Assembly: GCF_023022965.1 (NCBI RefSeq)
Contig: NZ_CP095462.1
Span: forward strand, 3,514,001 to 3,578,000
Reading direction: 5' to 3'
DNA: 64,000 nt
Source: Ectobacillus sp. JY-23
Lineage (GTDB): Bacteria; Bacillota; Bacilli; Bacillales; Bacillaceae_G
A model generated the notes under the pieces. The model searched no databases. It saw nothing but the letters and a program-made list of their open reading frames with translations, and was not told where the DNA came from. The translations under genes were made by a program, and so were the position numbers. Positions 27,219 through 35,333 of the stretch are shown piece after piece. Every line of letters starts with the position of its first letter. Position 1 is the stretch's first letter.

Positions 27219-27527
27219 CCCACCCCTAAAGGGGCAAGCTGGCTAACGCCAGTGGGATTCTTGTATGACTTTGCGTTCGCAGTCCATTTCTGTTTTGAAC
27301 AGCCTACAAGATGAGGGTGTGCCATCACCCTTCCATAGGCAGTGCGTATAGCACCTATGGCGACTATTCTGTTACCAAATAGCCTAGCTTTTGGTTCTCA
27401 AATGTGTTTTAGCGTCTTATTCTTGACGACTTAATACATTTTACGGAGTAGAAGAATTTGCTACTCCAACCTCATATGTATTCTGTTTTCAGAGAACATG
27501 TCGTTTTAGAGACTTTTGCTTGTCTAT
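27219..27527 (-). ncRNA. Candidate orphan omega-RNA-like transcript
   Basis: On the minus strand an extended -10 (TGCTATACT, 27542-27534) would start a ~310-nt RNA near 27527 that ends in the branched hairpin at 27256-27219. The interval contains several internal complementary blocks, for example CCATAGGTGC..GCACTGCCTATGG and GGGTGATGGCACACCC-type stems. TnpB guide RNAs come from exactly such right-end regions. No tnpB is nearby. Prediction only. Confidence 0.35.
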
Positions 27528-27605
27528 GAACCAAGTATAGCATACAAACATATGTTTTTCTATTGCATCCCACGCCTAAAGGCGGTGCTATTGCACCGTA
27601 GTGGG
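27219..27605 (-). mobile_element. Non-autonomous or decayed IS200/IS605-like element
   Basis: Two hairpins with the same architecture and orientation bound the region. At 27569-27605 CCCAC and GTGGG enclose GCC-TAAA-GGC and GGTGC-TATT-GCACC; at 27219-27256 CCCAC and GTGGG enclose CCCC-TAAA-GGGG and CTGGC-TAAC-GCCAG. On the minus strand they read GGAAAGCCCAC... and AAGAATCCCAC..GGGGTGGGAGTGTCAA, the style of subterminal palindromes and right ends of tnpB-carrying IS605 elements in Bacillus, as I remember them. No TnpA or TnpB frame lies between, so it is a PATE-like derivative or two stacked right-end remnants. Confidence 0.45.
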
Positions 27606-27702
27606 CTTTCCCGTATCGCAAATTCTTTAAAGTGCTAATCAAAATGATCTTATACATCTCATTATAACATAATCGTTTTTCGGAAATGCCTCTGGCGTTT
27701 TC

Positions 27703-27716
27703 ATGACAATTGTCAT
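27703..27716. promoter_or_regulatory. 14-bp palindromic operator upstream of the ABC/two-component operon
   Basis: ATGACAATTGTCAT is a perfect palindrome 79 bases before the ATP-binding-protein start. NarL/DesR-type regulators bind such dyads, and one is encoded in this operon, so autoregulation is likely. A candidate -10 TACAAT is at 27763-27768 without a good -35, as expected for an activated promoter. Confidence 0.55.
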
Positions 27717-27794
27717 CTCTCTATTGTGACATCACTTACTTTTTATGGAGCTGGGAAACTCATACAATGAAAATAGAACAGTGGAGGTGGAAAA

Positions 27795-28694
27795 ATGGAA
27801 TATATTATTGAAGCAAACCGTGTTTCTAAAGTGTTTAAAAATAAAAAGGCTGTGGACAATATTTCGTTTTCTGTTGAAAAGGGGACTGTTACGGCGGTTT
27901 TAGGACCGAACGGAGCTGGGAAAACAACAATGCTTTCCATGCTACTGGGGCTTTTAGAGCCAACGGAAGGAGAAGTGAAATTATTTGGCAGGCGTCCGAA
28001 AGCTTCATATGTACGTAACAGAATGGGGGCCATGCTGCAGGAGGTAAGTGTGATTGATAGCGTGACGGTGGGAGAGACGATAGACCTATTCCGCGGCTAC
28101 TACACACATCCGATGCCCAAGAAAAGGCTCTTGGAAATGGCGGATTTAGAGGCGGAAGAAAAGTCCATGGCCCATAAGCTTTCCGGGGGACAGAAGCGTC
28201 GTTTAGGCTTCGCTCTTGCGTTGGCCGGCGATCCCGATCTTCTTTTCCTAGATGAGCCGACCGTGGGTATGGACATCGCGTCACGAAAGCGATTTTGGGA
28301 GAGCATCCGTTTACTTGCCAAATCTGGAAAAACAATCATTTTGACAACGCATTACTTGGAAGAGGCGGATCAACTTGCTGATCGAATCATTCTTGTGGCC
28401 GACGGGAAAATCATTGCTGACGATACACCCGAAGGAATGAAATCCGCCTTTACGAAGCAGGCAGTCCTGTTCCGTACGCATGGACTGTTTGCAGACACAG
28501 AGCTTTCATCGCTCCCGTATGTGACAGAAGTAATCGCGGAAGGGGAAGGTATATCAGTTGCCACCACTGATTCAGATGCGGTGCTCAGGTATATATTTGA
28601 AAAGAAGCTTCCTGTGTATGATGTGCTCGTTGAACGCGGCGGACTGGAAGATGCATTTGAAAAGCTTGTAGAACAGAAAGGAGAAGCTGTATGA
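27795..28694 (+). CDS. ABC transporter ATP-binding protein (YvfR type)
   Basis: A 299-residue ATPase of the drug/lipid exporter (DRA/CcmA) group. Walker A is GPNGAGKTT, signature LSGGQKRRLG, Walker B LLFLDEPT, and switch His in TTHYLEEA. The C-terminal ~80 residues form the small extra domain typical of this group. It pairs with the permease encoded directly downstream (ATGA overlap). The order ATPase-permease-kinase-regulator matches B. subtilis yvfRSTU and related linearmycin-type resistance operons, so lipid-active compounds are plausible substrates or signals. Confidence 0.9.
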   Translation: MEYIIEANRVSKVFKNKKAVDNISFSVEKGTVTAVLGPNGAGKTTMLSMLLGLLEPTEGEVKLFGRRPKASYVRNRMGAMLQEVSVIDSVTVGETIDLFRGYYTHPMPKKRLLEMADLEAEEKSMAHKLSGGQKRRLGFALALAGDPDLLFLDEPTVGMDIASRKRFWESIRLLAKSGKTIILTTHYLEEADQLADRIILVADGKIIADDTPEGMKSAFTKQAVLFRTHGLFADTELSSLPYVTEVIAEGEGISVATTDSDAVLRYIFEKKLPVYDVLVERGGLEDAFEKLVEQKGEAV

Positions 28695-29425
28695 ACATGC
28701 TCATGTCGCAGTGCAGAATGGAAATTATTCGTGTGCTTAGAAACCGTCATTTTATCATCGCATCTTTAGTAATGCCTGTCATGTTCTATTATATTTTCAC
28801 AAACACCCTGAGCGGAGCGGCGAATGATAAGGCCTGGCAGGCACAATATCTAATCTCAATGACAGCGTTCAGCATAATCGGATCCGCTATTAATACGTTA
28901 GGTCTTCGACTTGTGCAAGAAAAAAGCCAAGGATGGTCACGCTTGATGGATATCACACCGCTACCTGCTGGTACGTATTTGGTGGCGAAAATGGTAGCAC
29001 AAACAATCATCAACTTGTTTTCTATTATTGTCATCTTTTTGGTAGGAGCTTTAATCAACAACGTCGAGTTGAGTGCTATGCAGTGGATTGGCAGCGGTGC
29101 ATGGATTTTAATTGGGGCATTTCCTTTTTTGGCACTGGGCACATTCATTGGTACTTTCAAAAGCATTGATACGGCGGCGGCTGTAGGCAATGTCTTGTAT
29201 ATGCTGCTTTCGATACTGGGAGGCTTATGGATGCCGCTTGAAATCATGCCGAAAACAATCCGTGCCATCGGCGAATGGCTGCCGACATACCGATTTGGTC
29301 ACGGTGCCTGGAACATTGTCGCTGGAAAAATGCCGGACATGACTAGTATTATGGCGTTAGCAGGATATATGATGGTCTTTATAGTATTATCAATATATAT
29401 CAGAAAACGTCAGGGAGCGATATGA
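28691..29425 (+). CDS. ABC-2 type permease (YvfS type)
   Basis: A 244-residue membrane protein with six predicted helices of the ABC-2 type: a first helix after an amphipathic start (CRMEIIRVLRNRHFII), the conserved ..RLVQEKSQGWSRLMDITPLPAGTYLVAK coupling region, and the last helix before a basic tail (IYIRKRQG). It forms the transmembrane half of the exporter with the upstream ATPase. The four-base overlap with that gene and immediate adjacency to the kinase gene show one operon. Confidence 0.88.
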   Translation: MNMLMSQCRMEIIRVLRNRHFIIASLVMPVMFYYIFTNTLSGAANDKAWQAQYLISMTAFSIIGSAINTLGLRLVQEKSQGWSRLMDITPLPAGTYLVAKMVAQTIINLFSIIVIFLVGALINNVELSAMQWIGSGAWILIGAFPFLALGTFIGTFKSIDTAAAVGNVLYMLLSILGGLWMPLEIMPKTIRAIGEWLPTYRFGHGAWNIVAGKMPDMTSIMALAGYMMVFIVLSIYIRKRQGAI

Positions 29426-30544
29426 ATGAGAAAAACGAAATTCCGGCTGTTCCCGGACAATATGGGCCATTTCCCCCTTGTATGGTTAATTTACTTATTG
29501 ATGCCATTATATTATGTGCTACAAGAACCGATAGGAAAAAGGATTGCCGGTTGTATTATGCTGGCAATCTTTGTTGTTATCTATAGGCAGGCTTATTTTG
29601 CAACAAAGTATTTCTTTGGTTTGATTGCGTTACAAATGCTCATCATTTTCACGTTGTCGTGGTTTTATCATGTCAATTATATATATATGGGCTTTTTCCC
29701 GGCGAACTTCATAGGTGCCGCCAAAACTCGAAAAACCTTTGCGGCGTTATTTGCCATGCTAGCGGCATTAGTTGCCTTGGTGCTTTGGAAATATGGGTTG
29801 AGGGGTTCTATTAAAGATATATTGGGCGCCACGCCTGCATTTGTTCTCATGTTCGTCTTTCCGTTTGTCAACCGCTCTATGATGAAGCGGCACGAACTTC
29901 AGTTGCAATTGAAGGAAGCGAACGAGCAAATTCAACTTTTGACTAAGAAGGAAGAGCGCCAACGGATTGCGCGCGATTTGCATGACACACTAGGTCATAC
30001 GTTATCATTGATTACGTTGAAAAGTCAGCTTGTGGAAAGACTTGTCACGAAGCAGCCAGAACGTGCACAAATGGAGGCGAAAGAGATTGCAAAAACCTCC
30101 CGCGCGGCATTGAAGCAGGTACGGGAGTTGATTACAGATATGCGCTCTGTTACGATTGCCGAAGAAATTATGCAGGTGCAAGCGATTTTGCAGGCAGCGG
30201 ATATTGCGTTTATCTACGATGTAGAAGCAGATTTAGAGAATATCCCCCCACTTACACAAAATGTCCTGGGCATGTGCTTGCGTGAGGCTGTGACAAATGT
30301 CGTGAAGCACAGCCAAGCAAAGGAATGCAGAGTCGGAGTGTATGTGACGAAAGGGGAAACTGTGCTTGAGATACGTGATGACGGAATTGGCATTCAAAAA
30401 AAAGAAGGAAACGGGTTGAATGGCATCTTAGAGAGAATTGGCTTACTTGAAGGAATACTACGCATTGTTTCCGGAGACCAAGGCACGACATTAATAATTG
30501 CGATTCCCATCGTGAGAAAACAAAAGGACGGGATGACAGGGTGA
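29426..30544 (+). CDS. Sensor histidine kinase, DesK/YvfT type
   Basis: A 372-residue kinase. Residues ~10-155 hold five hydrophobic segments, then a coiled linker and a HisKA_3 domain with phospho-acceptor His in RIARDLHDTLGHTLS, the DesK hallmark. The HATPase_c part has an N box (LREAVTNVVKHS) and a G box (EIRDDGIGI). DesK senses membrane thickness or fluidity in B. subtilis; paralogs next to ABC exporters sense membrane-active compounds. No desaturase gene is nearby, so the YvfT-like role is favoured. It starts directly after the permease stop. Confidence 0.9.
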   Translation: MRKTKFRLFPDNMGHFPLVWLIYLLMPLYYVLQEPIGKRIAGCIMLAIFVVIYRQAYFATKYFFGLIALQMLIIFTLSWFYHVNYIYMGFFPANFIGAAKTRKTFAALFAMLAALVALVLWKYGLRGSIKDILGATPAFVLMFVFPFVNRSMMKRHELQLQLKEANEQIQLLTKKEERQRIARDLHDTLGHTLSLITLKSQLVERLVTKQPERAQMEAKEIAKTSRAALKQVRELITDMRSVTIAEEIMQVQAILQAADIAFIYDVEADLENIPPLTQNVLGMCLREAVTNVVKHSQAKECRVGVYVTKGETVLEIRDDGIGIQKKEGNGLNGILERIGLLEGILRIVSGDQGTTLIIAIPIVRKQKDGMTG

Positions 30545-31143
30545 TACGGGTTATAATTGCTGAAGATCAACGCATGCTTCGAGGAGCGCTCGGAGCTTTG
30601 TTAGATTTGGAGAATGATATAGAAGTAGTAGGGCAGGCAGCGAACGGGGAAGAAGCCCTGATGTTAATTGCAAATGTAAAGCCAGATATCTGTATATTAG
30701 ATATTGAGATGCCACTAAAAAGCGGCTTGGATGTGGCAGAAGAGCTACAAAAACAAAAATCTACATGTCGAGTCGTCATTTTGACGACATTTGCGCGTCC
30801 GGGATACTTTGGACGTGCAATGAAAGCTGGCATTTACGGTTATTTACTTAAAGATGGACCAGTAGAAGATTTGGCCGTATCTCTTCGTAATGTAATGGAC
30901 GGAAAGCGTGAGATTTCTCAAGATCTAATGTTTGGAATGTGGCAGGAAGTTAACCCGTTAACAGAGAGAGAAAGAGAATTGCTTTTGTTCGCACGGGAAG
31001 GAAAGACGACCAATGAGATTGCTATGCTTATGTATTTATCTGCAGGAACAGTGCGAAACTATATGTCTGAAGTTTTGAATAAGCTTCATGTTCGTAATCG
31101 TATTGAAGCCATTGCTGTGGCAGAGGAAAAAGGCTGGCTGTAG
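30541..31143 (+). CDS. NarL/DesR-type response regulator (YvfU type)
   Basis: A 200-residue two-domain regulator. The receiver has the acidic pair ED at 9-10, phospho-acceptor Asp in ICILDIEMP and Lys in LLKDG; the LuxR-type helix-turn-helix lies at ~135-195 (LTEREREL..TTNEIAMLMYLSAGTVRNYMSEVLNKL). Segments TTFARPGYF and KNRIEAI-like HVRNRIEAIAV are close to B. subtilis DesR. GTG start overlapping the kinase stop. It probably binds the palindrome at 27703 and activates this operon. Confidence 0.9.
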   Translation: MIRVIIAEDQRMLRGALGALLDLENDIEVVGQAANGEEALMLIANVKPDICILDIEMPLKSGLDVAEELQKQKSTCRVVILTTFARPGYFGRAMKAGIYGYLLKDGPVEDLAVSLRNVMDGKREISQDLMFGMWQEVNPLTERERELLLFAREGKTTNEIAMLMYLSAGTVRNYMSEVLNKLHVRNRIEAIAVAEEKGWL

Positions 31144-31149
31144 CCGAAT

Positions 31150-31497
31150 TAAGAGGGCGGTTATTGAGGAGAAATTAGTACATAACTGCTTCATATCCGC
31201 ATTGTACATAGGCTTCCTTTGTTGGCCGGTAATCAATGTAGCCATTTGTATAGCCGCCAAAAAAGGCGAGAGGCGTTTTTTGTTTAACAAGGGAAAGCGC
31301 AGCTGCGTACGAATGGTGGTCGTGTCATCTACTAGCATGCCGATGAGAACAGCCTTTTGCTAATTTGCATAAAACACAAACGCTGTTGCGTAAATATGCT
31401 CATCGGCATTGCGAAGGCCATTTGGCCGATGATAGCCGATAAACGGCATACCTAAAGGCAGAGTGATATCTGTACGATAAACGCCTATTTTGCTCAT
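31150..31497 (-). pseudogene. Remnant of a neutral-ceramidase-like gene with an in-frame amber codon
   Basis: From an ATG at 31497 with a perfect AGGAGG, the frame reads MSKIGVYRTDITLPLGMPF.., then GYHRPNG and HIYATAFVFY, like the N-terminus of neutral/alkaline ceramidase-type proteins (ADITPP.G.P..GY..R). TAG interrupts at 31360-31362, and the same frame goes on with KAVLIGMLVDDTTTIRTQLR, matching the next conserved strand. Beyond ~31200 similarity fades and the frame runs into the antisense of the regulator gene, so the rest is deleted. The stretch 31144-31638 holds no other gene. Confidence 0.45.
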
Positions 31498-31638
31498 AGA
31501 GACCTCCTAATAAATAGTTTTAGAGGATAGGAAGCGATGCTGAATCATTTGTACCTGTTTAAATCCTACCATGTATGCAAAAGATTCGATATATTCGTAT
31601 TGTTAGAATATGTTAGAATTGGGAGGGGAGGGGAAGGT

Positions 31639-32085
31639 ATGTTTATTGTAAATGTGGAAGGTGCAATCAAAAAAGGTGATAGATGGCTTGTGATAGAAAG
31701 AAGCAGGCAGGAAGAGCATGCAGGCGGCTTGCTGTCGCTTGTTGGGGGGAAGGTAGAGCAGGAAGGAAACACGACAGATATCTTGGAGCGAACCCTGCGG
31801 CGTGAAATAGAGGAGGAAGTCGGTGTACAGATAAATAACATGACGTATATCCATAGTACTTCATTTGTGACAGAGCGCGGTGTACACGTGGTGAACGTTG
31901 TATTTCTTTGTGAGCACGAGTCTGGAGAAGCTAGGCCATTATCTCTTGAAGAAGTTGAGCATGTGTATTGGTTAACAACGGAAGAGATCCTGCAGCACCC
32001 GCAGGCTCCAAGCTATTTAAAAGAGAGTATTGAACAGGCAGAAGCAAAGGGAGGGTGGAGCCTTGAAAACAATTTATCTTGTTAG
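31639..32085 (+). CDS. NUDIX hydrolase
   Basis: A 148-residue pyrophosphohydrolase. The Nudix box is recognisable as GGKVEQEG..LRREIEEEVGV: the REIEEEVG core is canonical, but the spacing between the first Gly-Gly and RE is longer than the usual Gx5Ex7RE. The start follows GGGGAGGGGAAGGT directly; the upstream frame extension is AT-rich and unlike coding sequence. The 3' end overlaps the histidine phosphatase gene by 23 bases, so they form an operon, perhaps cleaning nucleotides or sugar nucleotides. Confidence 0.85.
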   Translation: MFIVNVEGAIKKGDRWLVIERSRQEEHAGGLLSLVGGKVEQEGNTTDILERTLRREIEEEVGVQINNMTYIHSTSFVTERGVHVVNVVFLCEHESGEARPLSLEEVEHVYWLTTEEILQHPQAPSYLKESIEQAEAKGGWSLENNLSC

Positions 32086-32599
32086 GCACTGCGCCGCAAA
32101 AGGACAAGAACGGGAGGCGGAGCTCACTGAAGCAGGGTACGCACAGGCTTTGGAGCTCGCAGCGTTTTTGGCGGACAAGCCTATTGATTGCATTCTTTCC
32201 AGCTCCTACAAAAGAGCGGTTCAAACAATCCTGCCGCTTGCGGGGCGCTTACATATGGACGTAGAACAGGATGAGCGGTTAACAGAGCGCATACTGAGCG
32301 CAGAACACCTGCCTGATTGGTTTGAAAAACTGCAGGAAACGTTTATGGATGTCGACCTCACCTTACCGGGCGGGGAATCCAGCCGCCAAGCAATGGAGCG
32401 GATTGCATCTGTCGTTGCGGAGATATGGGCAGGGGAAGCTATGCACACGGTATTGGTGACGCACGGCAATATCATGAGCCTTCTGCTGAAGTACTACGAT
32501 GATAAGGTAGGATTTGCAGAGTGGCGCAGTTTGAGTAACCCGGATGTATTTGTGCTGCGAATGGCGGACGAGGTAACCTATGAGCGGATTTGGAAATAG
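32063..32599 (+). CDS. Histidine phosphatase family protein
   Basis: A 178-residue phosphatase with RHC in place of RHG (YLVRHCAAKGQEREAELTEAG): catalytic His7 is kept but the Gly is Cys, seen in a subset of this family. SSSYKRAVQTILPLA, the Glu-bearing LTERIL and THGNIMSLLL (second His) are all present. The start is a TTG within the 3' end of the NUDIX gene, after GGAGGGTGGAG. Probably translationally coupled to the NUDIX protein. Substrate unknown. Confidence 0.82.
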   Translation: MKTIYLVRHCAAKGQEREAELTEAGYAQALELAAFLADKPIDCILSSSYKRAVQTILPLAGRLHMDVEQDERLTERILSAEHLPDWFEKLQETFMDVDLTLPGGESSRQAMERIASVVAEIWAGEAMHTVLVTHGNIMSLLLKYYDDKVGFAEWRSLSNPDVFVLRMADEVTYERIWK

Positions 32600-32712
32600 G
32601 GAGCTACGAAGACAGGGCTAGGGTAGTTTCAAGTGAATATCAAATATGATTCATAATTTATATGTTTATATTCTGTTTTTATGATATATTAATAAGAAAA
32701 GGAGGGAATGCA

Positions 32713-32883
32713 ATGGAATCCATGCCTTGGGGCACAATCATCTATCAAATTGTTATTTTCGCTATGTTAATCGCAATACCGATTGCGTTTATATGGCTCA
32801 TTTTGTTTGTAAAGAATTACAAAGGTAGAGTACATAAGCTGGAGCAGCGTATAGCTGTTCTAGAAGAAAAAAAGAAGCAGTAG
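32713..32883 (+). CDS. DUF4083-like small membrane protein
   Basis: A 56-residue protein: one hydrophobic helix (IIYQIVIFAMLIAIPIAF..ILF), then a basic segment (VKNYKGRVHK) and a short coiled coil (LEQRIAVLEEKKKQ). This matches the layout of DUF4083 proteins of Bacillus as I recall it. The start is seven bases after AAAGGAGGG. It has its own promoter-like AT-rich upstream region (TATGATATATTAATAAG) and a strong terminator. Function unknown. Confidence 0.65.
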   Translation: MESMPWGTIIYQIVIFAMLIAIPIAFIWLILFVKNYKGRVHKLEQRIAVLEEKKKQ

Positions 32884-32891
32884 CAATCCGC

Positions 32892-32925
32892 AAAGAAGAC
32901 ATCTTTCCGAAAAGATGTCTTCTTT
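32892..32925. terminator. Bidirectional terminator
   Basis: A 15-bp perfect stem (AAAGAAGACATCTTT) with a 4-base loop between the small membrane protein gene and the converging pentapeptide gene. Confidence 0.85.
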
Positions 32926-32937
32926 GGCATGCGTAAT

Positions 32938-33723
32938 CTATATAATCGTTACCTTGCTTACATCGGCTTTTGCGCCCTTTAAAACGGCGTAAGTGAGTTT
33001 ATCCATCTGAGCACCGTCAAAAACGGCCTTTGAGAAATCTGCATACTTGATGGAAATATTTTTGAATGTCGCATTTTTAAAGGATGCCTTGGTTAGGTCT
33101 GTACAGTTAAAGATTGTTCCAGAAAAGGTTTGACCGTCAAAGCACATGCCGGATAAGCTAGTATAGCTGAAGTCCGTATGGTCTAATATGGCGTCTTTAA
33201 AGCTGGTGTTTGTAAGGTTTGCCATTTTGAATGTGACTCTTGTTAAATTCGCGCCGTCGAATTTCACATCTTGTAAGTCAGCGCATTTAAACGAGCTGTT
33301 TGTTACATCTGACCGGCTAAAATTTGAGCCTTTCAAGTCACTGTAATTAAAATTCTTGTTATGCGCGACGATATCCCACAAATCGGAATTGCGTAAATTC
33401 ATTTTGGAAATGTTGTCTCCCGGTCCACGCAGCTCTCTTGCTTTTTGCGAAATATACGAAATGATTTCACTGAGCAAGTGCTTTGCTGCTTTCTGTATCT
33501 GTGGTTCTGTTTTCTCCGATACACTTTCCACCATTTCTTCAATATCTCCAATAGATTGGAAGGTTATTTGATAAGCTGCTTCCTCATCATAGCCTTGCGC
33601 TTTTAAGTCGCTATATTTTTCGCACAAGCTTACGTATAATTCTTCTTTTAATTCCGCTACTGCTTGCGAATGTTCATAGGATGAAAACATGGCATCTAAG
33701 TACTTTTTCAATCGTTCGTTCAT
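32938..33723 (-). CDS. Pentapeptide-repeat protein with an N-terminal permease-prefix-like helical domain
   Basis: A 261-residue protein. Residues 1-70 form a helical domain (MNERLKKYLDAMFSS..ELKEELYVSLCEKYSDLKAQGYDEEAAY) like the DUF1700/permease-prefix module found next to PadR regulators. Residues ~110-255 are about 28 pentapeptide units (pattern A(D/N)LxF: CADLQDVKFDGANLTRVTFKMANL), predicting a right-handed quadrilateral beta-helix. The fusion of these two is unusual. It follows the PadR gene by 15 bases and should be controlled by it. Confidence 0.85.
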   Translation of the reverse strand: MNERLKKYLDAMFSSYEHSQAVAELKEELYVSLCEKYSDLKAQGYDEEAAYQITFQSIGDIEEMVESVSEKTEPQIQKAAKHLLSEIISYISQKARELRGPGDNISKMNLRNSDLWDIVAHNKNFNYSDLKGSNFSRSDVTNSSFKCADLQDVKFDGANLTRVTFKMANLTNTSFKDAILDHTDFSYTSLSGMCFDGQTFSGTIFNCTDLTKASFKNATFKNISIKYADFSKAVFDGAQMDKLTYAVLKGAKADVSKVTII

Positions 33724-33738
33724 CTCACTGCCCCTCCT

Positions 33739-34068
33739 TTATAATAATAAATCAAGAATCCGCTTGGCGTGGTCCCAGTTTTGCTTATTCTCAAGATAAG
33801 TGGCTTTGCCTTTTTCTGTAATGGTGTAATATTTTCTTCGTCCGCCTTGACTCTCATCTCCCCAATACGAAGTGACATTCCCGTCTTTCTCCATTCGTTT
33901 CAAACTAGAAAACATCGTTGATTCTTTCAGCTCATATTCATGGTTAGAGTTTGTAAGTATGAGTTTAGATATTTCGTAGCCATACTTATCGCCGCTCATC
34001 AGCAGCTTTAAAATGATCGTATCGGTGTGTCCTCTAAGCAGGTCAGAAGAAACCTTAAAATCCGTCAT
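33739..34068 (-). CDS. PadR-family transcriptional regulator
   Basis: A 109-residue repressor with a winged helix (GHTDTIILKLLMSGDKYGYEISKLI, then ESTMFSSLKRMEKDGNVTSYW and GGRRKYYTITEKGK), all PadR hallmarks, and a short C-terminal dimerisation helix. It is the first gene of a two-gene operon with the pentapeptide protein, an arrangement typical for PadR/permease-prefix pairs, and probably represses its own promoter. AGGTGA precedes the ATG. Confidence 0.9.
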   Translation of the reverse strand: MTDFKVSSDLLRGHTDTIILKLLMSGDKYGYEISKLILTNSNHEYELKESTMFSSLKRMEKDGNVTSYWGDESQGGRRKYYTITEKGKATYLENKQNWDHAKRILDLLL

Positions 34069-34232
34069 GGTGTCACCTCCATGATTATAAGATACACCGT
34101 ATTACCACGACTGTCAAGGTAGTGTTTTTATCGAAGTATTTTTCGGTATATGCCTGTGAGGTCTTCTCTCAGGAGTCACTCCCATCAAGAAGTACAAATG
34201 ATCAACATGGGGCTTTAACACAGCCAAGCATA

Positions 34233-34267
34233 AAAAACGTTATTTCCGTAAGAGAAATAACGTTTTT
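34233..34267. terminator. Terminator downstream of the oxidoreductase gene
   Basis: A 14-bp stem (AAAAACGTTATTTC) with a 7-base loop and T-run on either strand. The interval 34069-34311 holds nothing else. Confidence 0.8.
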
Positions 34268-34311
34268 GATGATATTTTTGTTGCGTTATCTATATAGAAG
34301 AATTCAAATGA

Positions 34312-35310
34312 TTATTTGATTTTAATAATAATTTTGCCCTTTGCTCGCCCAGTTTCAGAGTACGTCATTGCTTGCTGGGCATCTTCTAAGGAAAAGACTT
34401 TGTCAATAACAGGCTTGATGTGCCCGGCTTCAATTAGATTTGCAATGATGCGTAGTTGTTCGCCGCTTGGCTTCATGAATAAAAAGGTATATTCGGCATG
34501 ATGCTGTTTTTCGAGTGCTGTCAGCTTGCGGCTGACTAAGGTGAACAACTGCTTTTTGAAAAAGCCTGCGCCGTACTCGTCCGCAAAACGAGCATTTGGT
34601 ACGCCTGAAACTGAAACGATTTTGCCGCCCGGTTTCACAACTTGAAATGCCTGTTCGAGCGTCTTGCCGCCGATGGTGTCAAATACCGCGTCATAATCCT
34701 GCAGCACTTCTTCAAAGCGCTCCGTTTTATAATTAATGATGGTGTCTGCGCCGAGGGATGTTACGAGCGCAGTACCGGCTTCACTAGTCGTCGTCGCTAC
34801 AACGGCGCCCATGTATTTCGCTAGCTGAATTGCAAAGGTACCAACACCGCCGGCACCAGCTTGAATCAAAACCTTTTGCCCCTTTTGTAGATGCATAACA
34901 TCATGCAGGGCCTGGTAGGAGGTGAGACCTACAAGCGGGATAGATGCTGCTTCTTCAAAGCTTGTATTTTTAGGTTTGTGCGCTATATCCTCCTCATGAA
35001 CGGCAATATATTCCGCAAACGTACCAATGCGGCTCTTGCGCGGACGACCGTATATTTCATCGCCCACTTGAAAACGGGTGACCTTTGTTCCCACCTTCGT
35101 GATAACGCCGGAAAAATCATTTCCTAAAATGAGTGGCATCTTATATTGAAGTAATAGCTTTACCTTTCCATCACGTATTTTAAAATCAATGGGATTGATG
35201 CTTGCGGCGTGAATTTCCGCGAGTACGTCATGTTCCCCAATTTCCGGAAGTGGCATATCTGCTAGACGCAGCGGAACCTTTCCGTATGTTTCAATAATCA
35301 TTGCTTTCAT
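34312..35310 (-). CDS. Zinc-type alcohol dehydrogenase-like NADP oxidoreductase (quinone oxidoreductase group)
   Basis: A 332-residue medium-chain dehydrogenase/reductase. The GroES-like half contains NPIDFKIRDGK and LGNDFSGVI; the Rossmann half has QAGAGGVGTFAIQLAKYMGA as the nucleotide loop. Zinc-ligand cysteines are missing, so it belongs to the zinc-free quinone-reductase branch (AdhIII/YfmJ-like). The start is the ATG seven bases after GGAGGT; a long upstream extension of the frame runs into the next gene and was rejected. Substrate unknown. Confidence 0.88.
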   Translation of the reverse strand: MKAMIIETYGKVPLRLADMPLPEIGEHDVLAEIHAASINPIDFKIRDGKVKLLLQYKMPLILGNDFSGVITKVGTKVTRFQVGDEIYGRPRKSRIGTFAEYIAVHEEDIAHKPKNTSFEEAASIPLVGLTSYQALHDVMHLQKGQKVLIQAGAGGVGTFAIQLAKYMGAVVATTTSEAGTALVTSLGADTIINYKTERFEEVLQDYDAVFDTIGGKTLEQAFQVVKPGGKIVSVSGVPNARFADEYGAGFFKKQLFTLVSRKLTALEKQHHAEYTFLFMKPSGEQLRIIANLIEAGHIKPVIDKVFSLEDAQQAMTYSETGRAKGKIIIKIK

Positions 35311-35333
35311 GACTAAGACCTCCAGATAAATGC

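Larger units (their letters stand above)
26896..27794. other. 900-base non-coding region
   Basis: No convincing protein-coding gene. It holds an 8-bp hairpin at 26916-26935 (CCTCAGTC with complement, T-run nearby), the 20-bp hairpin at 27083-27133, the IS200/IS605-like remnant at 27219-27605, a 14-bp palindrome at 27703-27716 and the promoter region of the ABC/two-component operon. Confidence 0.8.

Noticed and set aside
27128-27657. Minus-strand frames of 61-66 codons in the IS605-like region
   Set aside because: They cross the branched hairpins and show no TnpA or TnpB motif; the region is better read as non-coding.
29426-31143. DesK/DesR thermosensor system
   Set aside because: Sequence is DesKR-like, but there is no desaturase gene and the operon carries an ABC exporter, so the YvfTU-type role is favoured.
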